64,000 bases of DNA from Verrucomicrobiales bacterium (GTDB lineage: Bacteria > Verrucomicrobiota > Verrucomicrobiae > Limisphaerales > UBA1100), in NCBI GenBank assembly GCA_002721895.1, contig PBLV01000067.1, positions 1-64,000 of the forward strand, read 5' to 3'. Positions within the stretch are counted from its first letter, which is position 1; every line of letters starts with the position of its first letter. The notes under the pieces are model-generated. The model was given only the letters and a program-made list of their open reading frames with translations. It had not been told where the DNA came from and searched no databases. Of this stretch, positions 53,884-62,074 are shown one piece after another. Made by a program: the position numbers and the translations under genes.

Positions 53884-54161
53884 TGGAGCGGGAGCGGCTG
53901 CATGTCTATTATGAAGGCAGGGTGCAAGGGGTGGGGTTTCGCTGGACTGTGAGGGAGGTGGCGACGGGGTTTGATGTAACCGGCTGGGTTAGAAATCTGT
54001 CTGATGGTCGCGTGGAATTGGTTGCGGAGGGCGCGCGGGAGGAATTAGAGGCTTTTCAAGCTGCAATTCCGGATGCAGGATTGCGCCGCTTTATACGCTT
54101 GGAATTGCCGAGCTGGAGCAAGGGGACTGGTGAATTTCGCGGATTTGCGATCGCCGGGTAA
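53883..54161 (+). CDS. acyP: Acylphosphatase
   Basis: 92 residues from the ATG at 53883, the last base of the upstream stop codon; a GTG at 53880 adds one residue. It hydrolyses acyl phosphates such as carbamoyl or acetyl phosphate. The catalytic Arg lies in YYEGRVQGVGFRWTVREVA and the catalytic Asn in VTGWVRNLSDGRVELVAEG, both in the expected places for this 90-residue fold. Confidence 0.93.
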   Translation: MERERLHVYYEGRVQGVGFRWTVREVATGFDVTGWVRNLSDGRVELVAEGAREELEAFQAAIPDAGLRRFIRLELPSWSKGTGEFRGFAIAG

Positions 54162-54185
54162 GAATTTGCGGATCAACGGGAGTTA

Positions 54186-54908
54186 ATGAAGTACGCGATT
54201 ATATCGGACATCCATGGCAACTTGGAGGCCTTGGAGACAGTGCTGACCCACGCCAAGGAACACGGCTGTGAGAAATATGTCTGTGGCGGCGACGTGGTGG
54301 GCTACAACGCCAACCCAAGCGAGTGTATGGCAATTGTGCGAGAGATGAACATGCCGTGCGTGATGGGCAACCATGACGAGTATGTGGGGAACGACATCGA
54401 CCTTTCCTCCTTCAACCCAGTTGCGGCTGAGGCCGTGTTGTGGACACGTTCGCAATTGAGCGAGGAGGAGCGCAAATGGCTGCGGGACCTGAGATATATC
54501 CGGCTGGTGGACAGTTTCTCAGTGGTTCACGCAACGATGGATGGGCCAAAATACTGGGGCTATGTCCAGAGTAAGATGGATGCGGCGGCAAGTTTTACCT
54601 ACCAAACCACGCCGGTGTGTTTCCACGGGCACACGCATGTGCCGCTGGCGTTTACTGAGGATCTGGATATTTCCGGTGGTGCGTATGAATCGGTTAAGGT
54701 GGAGCGCAACAAGCGGTACTTCATCAACGTGGGCAGCGTGGGGCAGCCCCGGGATGGGGATCCGCGGGCGGCGTATGTGATTTACGATACCGACGCGCAG
54801 ACCATCCAGTTGTTCCGCTTAAACTACGACCTCGAGAAGGCGCAGGAGAAAATTCGAGCGGCGGGCCTGCCTGATCGCCTGGCCGACCGTCTGGGCTTGG
54901 GCAAATGA
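54186..54908 (+). CDS. Cytosolic metallophosphoesterase (ApaH/YfcE-like)
   Basis: 240 residues without a signal peptide. The calcineurin-like motifs are complete: ISDIHGNLEALETVL at the N-terminus, CGGDVVGYNANP, VMGNHDEYV, and FHGHTHVPLAF, with a late NVGSVGQPRDGDPRAAYVIY that is characteristic of the bacterial group often annotated as diadenosine tetraphosphatase or phosphodiesterase. Substrate undetermined. It lies 24 bases after acyP, in the same run of genes. Confidence 0.88.
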   Translation: MKYAIISDIHGNLEALETVLTHAKEHGCEKYVCGGDVVGYNANPSECMAIVREMNMPCVMGNHDEYVGNDIDLSSFNPVAAEAVLWTRSQLSEEERKWLRDLRYIRLVDSFSVVHATMDGPKYWGYVQSKMDAAASFTYQTTPVCFHGHTHVPLAFTEDLDISGGAYESVKVERNKRYFINVGSVGQPRDGDPRAAYVIYDTDAQTIQLFRLNYDLEKAQEKIRAAGLPDRLADRLGLGK

Positions 54909-54936
54909 ACCGCAGCCATCAGGCCGCTACAGGCGC

Positions 54937-55932
54937 TTGAAGGTCTTAATTCTCAAGCCAAGTTCACTCGGCGACGTGGTCCACGCGTTGCCGGTTCTCC
55001 GTGTGTTAAAACAAGCGCATCCGGGTGCGCGCGTTCACTGGTGGATTGAAGAGCGCTTGGCACCGCTGCTTGAGGGGGATTCGGAATTGGAGGCCATTCA
55101 CCTTTTCAAGCGCCGTGATTGGCGCACGCCGGGCGGAGTATTGCGCGGATTGGAGACGGCATGGCGGCTGCGCCGGGAACGGTTCGACTGGGTGGTTGAC
55201 CTGCAGGGACTGGCTCGAAGCGCGTGGTTTGGATGGCTGACGCGAGGGGCCATGACGGCGGGTGTGGACTCCGGTCGTGAAGGCGCGCGCGGGCTTTATG
55301 ATGTTGCCGTGCGCCGCCCCTCGGAGAATACCCATGCCGTGGATTGGAATCTGGCCGTGCTGAAGGCCATGAGAGTGGAGGCGCGGGGAGATTTTGAGTG
55401 GATCCAGAAACGGACGGGGGAAACAGTCGTACCTGAGTCAGATGGCCGTTGGGTGGTTTTCTGCCCCGGTGCGCGATGGCCCAACAAGCGGTGGCCGGTT
55501 GAGCATTTTGCAAAACTTGGAGCGGACTTGTTGGCGGGCGATGATTCGTTGCAGGTGGCTGTGTTGGGGGATGGAGAGGATGCCGAGGCAGGAGAGATCA
55601 TAGCCAAGTCTGCGCGAGGGCGGTGCAAAAATTTGGCGGGTAAAACAACAATCCCGGAAATGGTGGATTGGTTGCGTTGTGCGCAGGTGGTTGTCGCCAA
55701 TGATTCCGGACCGTTGCATGTGGCTGTGGCATTGGAGCGGCCGGTGGTGGCGTTATATGGACCAACGCATGCTGGCCGCACGGGGCCGTACCACAGGGAG
55801 GAGGATGTGATGCGGGCAGAGTTGCCGTGTGCGCCCTGTATGATGGCGGGTTGTGCTCACGAAGTTGAGCGTGAATGTCTGCGGGTGATTACACCCGCCG
55901 CGGTGGCCGCCCAAGTGCGTCTGCGCATGTGA
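54937..55932 (+). CDS. Glycosyltransferase family 9 (heptosyltransferase-like)
   Basis: 331 residues starting at a TTG (54937); no ATG fits. MKVLILKPSSLGDVVHALPV is the GT9 opening with the acceptor-site GD motif; WWIEERLAPLLE, DWVVDLQGLARSAWFGWLTR and VVANDSGPLHVAVALERPVV followed by ALYGPTHAGRTGPY complete the family pattern. The similarity is closest to LPS heptosyltransferase I, implying a Gram-negative outer membrane with heptose-containing core or another surface glycan; the exact sugar is uncertain. Confidence 0.87.
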   Translation: MKVLILKPSSLGDVVHALPVLRVLKQAHPGARVHWWIEERLAPLLEGDSELEAIHLFKRRDWRTPGGVLRGLETAWRLRRERFDWVVDLQGLARSAWFGWLTRGAMTAGVDSGREGARGLYDVAVRRPSENTHAVDWNLAVLKAMRVEARGDFEWIQKRTGETVVPESDGRWVVFCPGARWPNKRWPVEHFAKLGADLLAGDDSLQVAVLGDGEDAEAGEIIAKSARGRCKNLAGKTTIPEMVDWLRCAQVVVANDSGPLHVAVALERPVVALYGPTHAGRTGPYHREEDVMRAELPCAPCMMAGCAHEVERECLRVITPAAVAAQVRLRM

Positions 55933-55987
55933 ACAACTCACGAGGGATCGGTCTTGCGCACGCACTGTGCCGGTGTATTTTGAAGGC

Positions 55988-56860
55988 ATGAGGAGGTGCT
56001 TGGTTTTGTTCGCGGCGGTTTGGTTTGCCGTTGGTTTGCGGGCAACCGGCTTGGAGATTCGTCTGCAAACGCTGGGGCCGGAGTTTCTTCCCAATGAGCC
56101 CTTGGCGGTCGGGGTTTCCATCAAGAATTTTTCCGGGCGGCCGGTTATTCTTGGGCAGCATCGTGAATGGATTCGTTTTTTAATCATGGATGTTCAGGGG
56201 CGGCCGGTGGTGAAGGGCAAGGATCCGCCAGCTGGTGAGATATTTATCGTTCCCAACGGGAAGACGGTTGTGAAATGGATCGACTTGGCACCGTTCTTTA
56301 ATGTTCGACAGCCGGGGACTTACTCGATTACAGCCCGTGTCAATGTCCGGCAGTGGCGTCAGGACGTTGACGCCCTGCCGTGCCAGATCAAGGTGACCGC
56401 GGGAATGGTGCTTGCCGCCCATAAATTTGGTGTGCCGGATAAGAACAATATCGCCAAGCCGCCCGAGATTCGCGTCTTCAAGCTGTTGCGCAAACGGGCG
56501 GACGGGCGCCTGTTGCTGTACCTGCGGGTGGCAGAGGAAAATGATTATGCCGTCTATACCGTGCGCCAACTTGGGCCGATGGTCCAGTTGTCGCCCCCTG
56601 AATTTCAGTTGGACCAATCCGGGCGTATTCATGTTTTTTTTCGAAGCGGCGCGTCTCGTTACACCTATTGCGTGGCTGACGCGGATGGGGTTCTGGAGAA
56701 GAAGCAGTCTTATGAGACCTACCTGCGCAAGCGGCCCATGATGCGCATGAGCGACAAGGGTGTTTTGGAGATTCGTGGAGGCCGACGGGTTTTCAGTTAT
56801 ACGGACTTTCCCGCAGCGCCTCCTCCGCCCCGGCGCGAACTACCGCCCTTGCGGGACTAG
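55988..56860 (+). CDS. Secreted protein of unknown function
   Basis: 290 residues from the ATG at 55988; signal peptide MRRCLVLFAAVWFAVGLRA. The frame is open from 55967, but that start would precede the signal by seven residues. The first half (about 20-145) looks like an immunoglobulin-type beta sandwich (GVSIKNFSGRPVILGQHREW, RQPGTYSITARVNVRQW). The second half is beta-rich (LLLYLRVAEENDYAVYTVRQ, IHVFFRSGASRYTYCVAD) and ends in a Pro/Arg tail. No family recognised. It ends 4 bases inside the convergent gene that follows. Confidence 0.65.
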   Translation: MRRCLVLFAAVWFAVGLRATGLEIRLQTLGPEFLPNEPLAVGVSIKNFSGRPVILGQHREWIRFLIMDVQGRPVVKGKDPPAGEIFIVPNGKTVVKWIDLAPFFNVRQPGTYSITARVNVRQWRQDVDALPCQIKVTAGMVLAAHKFGVPDKNNIAKPPEIRVFKLLRKRADGRLLLYLRVAEENDYAVYTVRQLGPMVQLSPPEFQLDQSGRIHVFFRSGASRYTYCVADADGVLEKKQSYETYLRKRPMMRMSDKGVLEIRGGRRVFSYTDFPAAPPPPRRELPPLRD

Positions 56861-57876
56861 CGGAAAAGTCTCGCACGCGATTGGATGCGCTTGCCCAGTT
56901 CGATGGCCACTGCCGACGCCCGTGCGCGGTTGCGGGCTTGAGTGGTGAGTTTGCCGGAGCTTAAAATCATTCTCGCGGCGGCGATGATGTCTCCCTCCAC
57001 ATCCCGCACAGGCATGATGATTTCCACTTCATCGTCATCCTCGCTGTAGACCACGGCGCCTTTCTCCAAGGTGGGCCGGCAGGATTCCGGGCCAGCTTTG
57101 CCAGTCAGGGCGGCGTTGGTGGCGGCGGCGATTTCAAGGCCGTCAGCACCTCGGCGTTGACCAATGAGTTCCATGCGCTTCAGGTGTTCATTGGCACGGG
57201 TGATGTCGTTGACCGCGCCCTGGGCCAGTGTGAGGGGCAGCGTGAGGCTGGACATGGCAAACAGGCATTCGGTATCGCCTCGAGTCCAGAAGCCCACGCG
57301 GCCGGCCGGCATGTCGTTTAATTTAATGGAGTCAAACGATTCACCATTCAGGCGGCCGTTGATGACGTTGTTTCGACAGGAAATTTCGAGGTGATACCAG
57401 CCGTCCTTGGGTATCTTAATCCTGCTTTCCGGCCCGCCAACGGGCACTCCTTTCTCACAGAATTTCAGGTACATGTTCTCTTTCTCGGGGATGATGGCAA
57501 AAAGGATGGCAGAGTTGTCCTTTTGGGTTCGGAAAACAACACCCGCCGCTTTCACGCCGCTGCCGCCGGTGATCTGAAACGAGGTTTTTAAGATCAGGTC
57601 ATCGTAGTCCCTGTGGTCAAGGAGCAGGGCGGGGTAGCGCTTGGTGTCAGGGGTGCCGCCCCTGTGCTTCAGGCAGTGTCGATCGACCAGTTGGGTAGGG
57701 TCTAGGGTGCTTGGCACCTTGGCTTTGATCACCGTCCACTCAGTGGCTTCACTATTGACGGGAACGAAGCCCGCTGGCGCCTTGCCGAGCTGTTGCCGGC
57801 TGAAATTCAACGGGTTCAACGCGGCGGCGGCGGACAGTCCGCTCCACAACATCGCCAGAATCGCCAGCTTTTTCAT
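56857..57876 (-). CDS. Secreted protein with ConA/DUF1080-like domain
   Basis: 339 residues; signal peptide MKKLAILAMLWSGLSAAAA. Residues about 20-205 resemble the DUF1080/concanavalin-like sandwich of PVC proteins: ALLLDHRDYDDLILKTSFQI, AGVVFRTQKDNSAILFAI, DGWYHLEISCRNNVINGRLN and AGRVGFWTRGDTECLFAMSS. The C-terminal third is helical, with acidic strands (VVYSEDDDEVEIIMPVRDVE) and no recognised domain. It is on the same strand 45 bases after ilvB, but the products are unrelated in compartment. A carbohydrate-binding role is inferred from the fold only. Confidence 0.68.
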   Translation of the reverse strand: MKKLAILAMLWSGLSAAAALNPLNFSRQQLGKAPAGFVPVNSEATEWTVIKAKVPSTLDPTQLVDRHCLKHRGGTPDTKRYPALLLDHRDYDDLILKTSFQITGGSGVKAAGVVFRTQKDNSAILFAIIPEKENMYLKFCEKGVPVGGPESRIKIPKDGWYHLEISCRNNVINGRLNGESFDSIKLNDMPAGRVGFWTRGDTECLFAMSSLTLPLTLAQGAVNDITRANEHLKRMELIGQRRGADGLEIAAATNAALTGKAGPESCRPTLEKGAVVYSEDDDEVEIIMPVRDVEGDIIAAARMILSSGKLTTQARNRARASAVAIELGKRIQSRARLFR

Positions 57877-57921
57877 GGGGAAAGTCTAGTGCGCGGCCTG
57901 TGGTCGGCAAGCGTAAGTCAT

Positions 57922-59781
57922 TCACCAGATCATATCCGCAACGGTGTGGCCAGCGGGAATGAACGGCAGCACATGTTCGGTGTAGGGCACGATGACATCG
58001 AGCACATAAGGTTCGTCGGCATCGAGCATGCGTTTCAATGCGCCGGGGAGATCCTTTTTCCGGATCACTCGCTCACACTTGACGTTGAAGCCGGCACAGA
58101 TATCTGGGTAATCCGGGTAAATCTGCCGCCGATTGTCCGGATCGCCGAGGTATGTGTGACCGCGGTTGCCAGCGTAAAACCGGTCCTCCCATTGCACCAC
58201 CATGCCCAAGTGTTGGTTGTTCAAAATAATGGCCTTGGCGGCAATGTTTTCAATGTGTGCGGTGGCAAGCTCCTGCACGTTCATGAGAAAGGAGCCGTCC
58301 CCGTCAATGTCGATGACCTGCTTGTTTGGTTGTGCCACCTTGGCCCCCAAGGCAGCGGGATAACCAAAACCCATCGCTCCCAGCCCAGCACTGGTGAGCA
58401 AAGTGCGCGGCTTGGTCCATTGATAATACTGCCCGCTCCACATCTGGTGCTGGCCGACACCAGTCGTGATAATGGCGTCGCCCTTGGTCTGCTTGTAAAG
58501 CTCCTGCAAGACCTGCTGGGGCATGATGATCTCTTCGCGTTTGTCGAGGTCATCGCGGAGATGCTCGACTTCCAGAGAGCGGTCGTCGGCGCTGTAGTGA
58601 AAGGGTGCCTTCGCTTTCCATGCAGCAACCTGCTCGTGCCACGCGGTAAACTTGCGGCGAATGGGGCGCTTTTTCACCATTGCGGCGAGCTTGCCCAAGG
58701 CATACTTGACGTCGCTGTGAATGGGCAGCTGGACGAGCCGGTTCTTGTTGTGTTCCGAGCGGTCGATATCCACGTGGACAATCGTTCCGTGTTCGCAGAA
58801 TTTCTCCACCTTACCGGTCACCCGGTCGTCGAAGCGCACCCCGAAAGCGAGCAGCAAGTCGGCGCCTTCAGCAATTTTTTTGGCTTTGCCGTTTGAATCC
58901 TTCTTAAATTCACCGCTCACCGCCCAGTTGGCGTAGGCCGCGCCGTGCATGCCCAGCCAGCGCAGTGAAAGCGCGTGGGTTTCCGGGAAACATCCGGCGC
59001 CCATGATGGTGGTGGTGACCGGGATACCAGCAGCCATGGCAAAGGCACGCAGTTCGCGGCTGGCTTCACCCGTAATCACACCGCCACCACAATAAAGCAC
59101 GGGCCGCTCGGATTTCTCAATCAAACCAATGATCTCGTTCAGTTCCAGATCATCAGCACGGGGCGGCTCCGGATAGCCGGGCAAGTCCAGCTTGTCCGGC
59201 CAAACAGGCTGCGCTTTTTGCTGCTGGATATTTTTTGGGAAATCAATGAGCACCGGTCCTGGGCGACCGGTTTGGGCAATGTGAAAGGCTTCCTTGACCA
59301 CGAGTGGCAGTTCCGTGATATCCGTCACCAGATAGCTGTGTTTTACCACCGACAGCGTCATTCCATAGATGTCCGTTTCTTGGAATGCTCCTTTGCCGAT
59401 CATGGCCTGCGGCACCTGCCCCGTCAGCGCCACCATGGGCACACTGTCCATCCAGGCGTCCGCAATGCCGGTCACGAGGTTGGTGGCGCCGGGGCCGCTG
59501 GTGCCCATGCAAACGCCGGCCTTGCCGGAGGCACGGGCGTAGCCCTCGGCGGCAAATGACCCTCCCTGCTCGTGCCGGGGCAGGATGGTGCGGATTTGCT
59601 TGGAGCGTGTAAGCGCCTGATGCAGTTCCATGCTCGCGCCGCCAGGATAGGCGAAAATGGTGTCGACACCCTCGCGTTCCAGAGCGGCCACGAGGATATC
59701 GCTGCCCATCATGGGCTTGCCCAGTTTGCGTCTGCGTGCCTTGCTGCCGGTCTTCTTTCGTTTGGTTGTCGTCTTGCTCAT
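57922..59781 (-). CDS. ilvB: Acetolactate synthase large subunit
   Basis: 619 residues from the ATG complementary to 59779-59781. It condenses two pyruvates to acetolactate, the first common step of branched-chain amino acid synthesis, using ThDP, Mg and FAD. Motifs: [20 protein letters not shown] (activating Glu), [55 protein letters not shown], and the ThDP-binding [20 protein letters not shown] with [15 protein letters not shown]. The basic head ([18 protein letters not shown]) is unusual. No small subunit (ilvN/ilvH) or ilvC follows. Transcription is probably controlled by the attenuator upstream. Confidence 0.96.
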   Translation of the reverse strand: MSKTTTKRKKTGSKARRRKLGKPMMGSDILVAALEREGVDTIFAYPGGASMELHQALTRSKQIRTILPRHEQGGSFAAEGYARASGKAGVCMGTSGPGATNLVTGIADAWMDSVPMVALTGQVPQAMIGKGAFQETDIYGMTLSVVKHSYLVTDITELPLVVKEAFHIAQTGRPGPVLIDFPKNIQQQKAQPVWPDKLDLPGYPEPPRADDLELNEIIGLIEKSERPVLYCGGGVITGEASRELRAFAMAAGIPVTTTIMGAGCFPETHALSLRWLGMHGAAYANWAVSGEFKKDSNGKAKKIAEGADLLLAFGVRFDDRVTGKVEKFCEHGTIVHVDIDRSEHNKNRLVQLPIHSDVKYALGKLAAMVKKRPIRRKFTAWHEQVAAWKAKAPFHYSADDRSLEVEHLRDDLDKREEIIMPQQVLQELYKQTKGDAIITTGVGQHQMWSGQYYQWTKPRTLLTSAGLGAMGFGYPAALGAKVAQPNKQVIDIDGDGSFLMNVQELATAHIENIAAKAIILNNQHLGMVVQWEDRFYAGNRGHTYLGDPDNRRQIYPDYPDICAGFNVKCERVIRKKDLPGALKRMLDADEPYVLDVIVPYTEHVLPFIPAGHTVADMIW

Positions 59782-59812
59782 GTCGTATTTCTCGGACGGT
59801 GGCGTGGGCAAC

Positions 59813-59842
59813 AAAAAACCCACGACCGGCCAGCCGTGGGTT
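59813..59842 (-). terminator. Intrinsic terminator in the ilvB leader (attenuator)
   Basis: On the minus strand AACCCACG pairs with CGTGGGTT across a 10-base loop and is followed by TTTTTT (the A-run 59813-59818 on the plus strand). It lies after the leader-peptide stop and before the ilvB start at 59781. Its 5' arm (59837-59847, ACAAGAACCCA) can instead pair with 59869-59880 (TGGGTTGCTTGT, one bulged G) to form an antiterminator. Confidence 0.85.
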
Positions 59843-59859
59843 CTTGTCGAGATTCATCG

Positions 59860-59952
59860 TCAGTCACAACAAGCAACCCAGGTCGGTGGGGCCAGTACCA
59901 CCACAGGCACCGCCTTAACACCAAGAACCGATTGTCGTAAATTCATCCGCAT
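59860..59952 (-). CDS. ilvB leader peptide (branched-chain amino acid attenuator)
   Basis: A 30-codon ORF from ATG (59950-59952) to TGA (59860-59862), with GAAGG at 59961-59965 exactly 8 bases upstream. A second ATG at 59944-59946 is in frame. The peptide begins MRMNLRQSVLGVKA and then has VPVVVL, four Val and one Leu in six codons (59893-59910), before APPTWVACCD. The ribosome position at these codons would leave the antiterminator segment 59869-59880 free, while a ribosome at the stop would cover it. This is the layout of ribosome-mediated attenuation known for ilv leaders. The peptide is too short for ordinary gene calling. Confidence 0.85.
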   Translation of the reverse strand: MRMNLRQSVLGVKAVPVVVLAPPTWVACCD

Positions 59953-60043
59953 GGTTGTGGCCTTCTACCATAATCTCCGCCGTGGGTCAATCGCGCTTGA
60001 TGTGCGGGCTTGCCGATGACGGGCGTTGTGCCAAGCTCGCCGG

Positions 60044-61066
60044 ATGACAGGGCAAGAGGCATCCACACAGGCGGGCGGGTTCAACCGACGGGCAGCGATT
60101 AGCGGGGCACTGGCGGCAGCGGGCGGCGCGGCGGCATTTGTCCATAGCGCAACGGGAGCCCCCCGGCGCAAACCCGATCCCCGTGCGGTATCTCCCCGGA
60201 AATATACGATGAAAAAATCCATCAACCTGTGGGCCTTCCCCTATCCGGAACGGATGAATCTTCGGGAATGCCTGCAGTTGGCCAAGGATGCGGGCTTTGA
60301 TGGCATCGAGTTGAATTACGATCTCGAAAACGACCTTTCGCCCAAGGGCGGCACAAAGGAATTTACCGCCATTCGCAAAATGGCTGATGAGGTTGGCATT
60401 GCCATCAGCGGCGTGTGTTCGTTCCTGTTCTGGCCGTATCCGTTGACCAGCAATGACGCAAAAGAACGAGCTCGTGGCATGGAGCTTGCGGCTAAGATGA
60501 CCCAGTGTGCTCACGATTTGGGTACGGAAAACCTTCTGGTCGTGCCTGGGGCTGTCCACATGCCGTGGCGCGCGGACCATGATCCAACGCCAAACGATAT
60601 TTGCGACAAGAGGGCGAGAGAAGCCGTTGGCAAACTCCTTCCTCTGGCCGAGAAACTCAAGGTGCGTTTGAACATGGAAAACATTTTCTTCAACGGCTTT
60701 CTCATGTCGCCAGAGGAAATGAACAGTTTTGTGGATTCATTTGACAGCGATTTTATCAAAGTTCACTTTGACACCGGAAACATTATGCTCTTCCAGTTTC
60801 CCGAACACTGGATTCGCATTCTCGGGAAACGCATCCAGAACGTGCACTTGAAGGAGTTTACGAAAAAGGGCACCGACCATTCCCTTGAATCATTTCGCCC
60901 ATTGCTGGATGGCACCACTAATTGGCCGGCAGTCATGGAGGCATTTGATGAAGTCGGCTATAATGGTTATCTGACGTTTGAATATTTCCACCCCTACACC
61001 CATTACCCCGAGGCGCTCATTTACCAGACCAACGACTCGCTGGACCGTATGTTGGGGCGTGTTTAG
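60044..61066 (+). CDS. Sugar phosphate isomerase/epimerase-like TIM barrel
   Basis: 340 residues from the ATG at 60044. A leading segment FNRRAAISGALAAAGGAAAF looks like a twin-arginine signal. The barrel (from about residue 55) carries NLWAFPYPERMNLRECLQLA, GFDGIELNYDLEND, VRLNMENIFFNG (metal Glu), VHFDTGNIMLF and NVHLKEFTKKGTDHSLESFR (metal Asp, His), then YNGYLTFEYFHPYTHYPEAL. This matches the xylose-isomerase-like barrel superfamily (hydroxypyruvate isomerase, IolE/IolI types); the substrate is open. A convincing partner gene on the same strand is absent. Confidence 0.82.
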   Translation: MTGQEASTQAGGFNRRAAISGALAAAGGAAAFVHSATGAPRRKPDPRAVSPRKYTMKKSINLWAFPYPERMNLRECLQLAKDAGFDGIELNYDLENDLSPKGGTKEFTAIRKMADEVGIAISGVCSFLFWPYPLTSNDAKERARGMELAAKMTQCAHDLGTENLLVVPGAVHMPWRADHDPTPNDICDKRAREAVGKLLPLAEKLKVRLNMENIFFNGFLMSPEEMNSFVDSFDSDFIKVHFDTGNIMLFQFPEHWIRILGKRIQNVHLKEFTKKGTDHSLESFRPLLDGTTNWPAVMEAFDEVGYNGYLTFEYFHPYTHYPEALIYQTNDSLDRMLGRV

Positions 61067-61537
61067 GCCGGTTCGCGGAGCAATTCGATAACGTGTCAAT
61101 CAACCCGCCGGATTCCCTCCTAATGGACGCGAGTGGAACGCCGATGCGGCGGTTATTATAATGGGAGTGGGAGCATCATGATTCAGGTGAGATGGGATTT
61201 TCGGAACTGTTGGTTTTGTCTATTGTATAACCGGTATTGCTCCGGAGAACGCGACGGTGCCCAGCATGAAATCGGCAATGAATTGAAGTGCAGCAGCGAT
61301 AAATTTCCCGAGCCTAACTCATCCCTCAGGTCCAGACCCTGACTTCATGTCAATCCCGCCGTTGGCGAAGATGTCGGGGAAGATCAGATAATTGCGCAAC
61401 TGCGATGTAGGTTGTTTGGTGGACTGTTTCCCATTACCAAATGCTAACGGATTTCGGCTGAAATTCAAAATCAATAAAAATTCGGTCGCCATTGATTGAG
61501 TCAACGATTTCTGGATATGAAAAAGTTTTAGCTAGGC
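61067..61537. other. Gene-poor stretch without a supported feature
   Basis: About 470 bases between the epimerase and rhodanese genes. Only short overlapping ORFs occur (69 residues on plus from 61133, 61 on minus to 61504), with no signal, domain or ribosome site. The composition is more AT-rich toward 61430-61535 than the flanks. It may be a decayed gene or an untranslated region. Confidence 0.6.
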
Positions 61538-62074
61538 CTAATCCGTTTCCAAATCATCCCGTAGCATCCGCCGGCCCATGGCGTTGTATGGATGCACTTT
61601 TTTGCCGCCTTCGAGGGAAAGTCCAGCTTCGGCCCAGGCGAAGATTGCGCCTTCGAGATTGATGACGTTGGTGTGGCCGATGGCTTGCAGGCGGCGGGCC
61701 ATTTGGGCGCTGCGATAGCCGACGGAGCAGTAGACAATGATGGTTTGATTGGCATCCGGGAGGAGTTGGCGTAATTCAGTATCGGACGTTTCTGGTGATA
61801 AATGCCGCGCGTGGGGGAGATGGCTGACGGCGAATTCGTCAGCGCGGCGGATGTCCCAATAGACCGTGCTGTTATTGTCCGGCCATTTTGCAATTTGGGT
61901 AGGGGTGCGATGCTGGATATCATCAAATTTCCAGCGCAGAAACTTGCCGGCCGCCCGCAAGCCATTGGCAGGGAGCCAGAGCCAAAAGACGATGGCGATC
62001 AGCAAGGCCACGCCCCCGGTGATGAGGCCGATCCGTTTCCAGTTGCGGCAAGGGGGAGGCGCGGGTTCGCTCAT
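61538..62074 (-). CDS. Membrane-anchored rhodanese-like protein
   Basis: 178 residues. One transmembrane helix at about 14-34 (IGLITGGVALLIAIVFWLWL) is followed by a rhodanese domain (about 55-160): YWDIRRADEFAVSHLPHARH, then the active-site loop IVYCSVGYRSAQMARRLQAI with the catalytic Cys, and VINLEGAIFAWAEAGLSLEG. The domain probably faces the periplasm. Rhodaneses transfer sulfane sulfur. The start overlaps the stop of the upstream ceramidase-type gene by 4 bases, so the two are co-transcribed. Confidence 0.88.
   Translation of the reverse strand: MSEPAPPPCRNWKRIGLITGGVALLIAIVFWLWLPANGLRAAGKFLRWKFDDIQHRTPTQIAKWPDNNSTVYWDIRRADEFAVSHLPHARHLSPETSDTELRQLLPDANQTIIVYCSVGYRSAQMARRLQAIGHTNVINLEGAIFAWAEAGLSLEGGKKVHPYNAMGRRMLRDDLETD

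Noticed and set aside
57793..58896. 367-residue plus-strand ORF
   Set aside because: It lies antisense to ilvB and the sandwich-domain gene, both of which have strong motifs. No domain is visible in this frame.
59243..59857. 204-residue minus-strand ORF in the ilvB leader and gene
   Set aside because: It begins in the leader and runs in another frame of ilvB; it is explained by the opposite codon phase of ilvB and has no motif.
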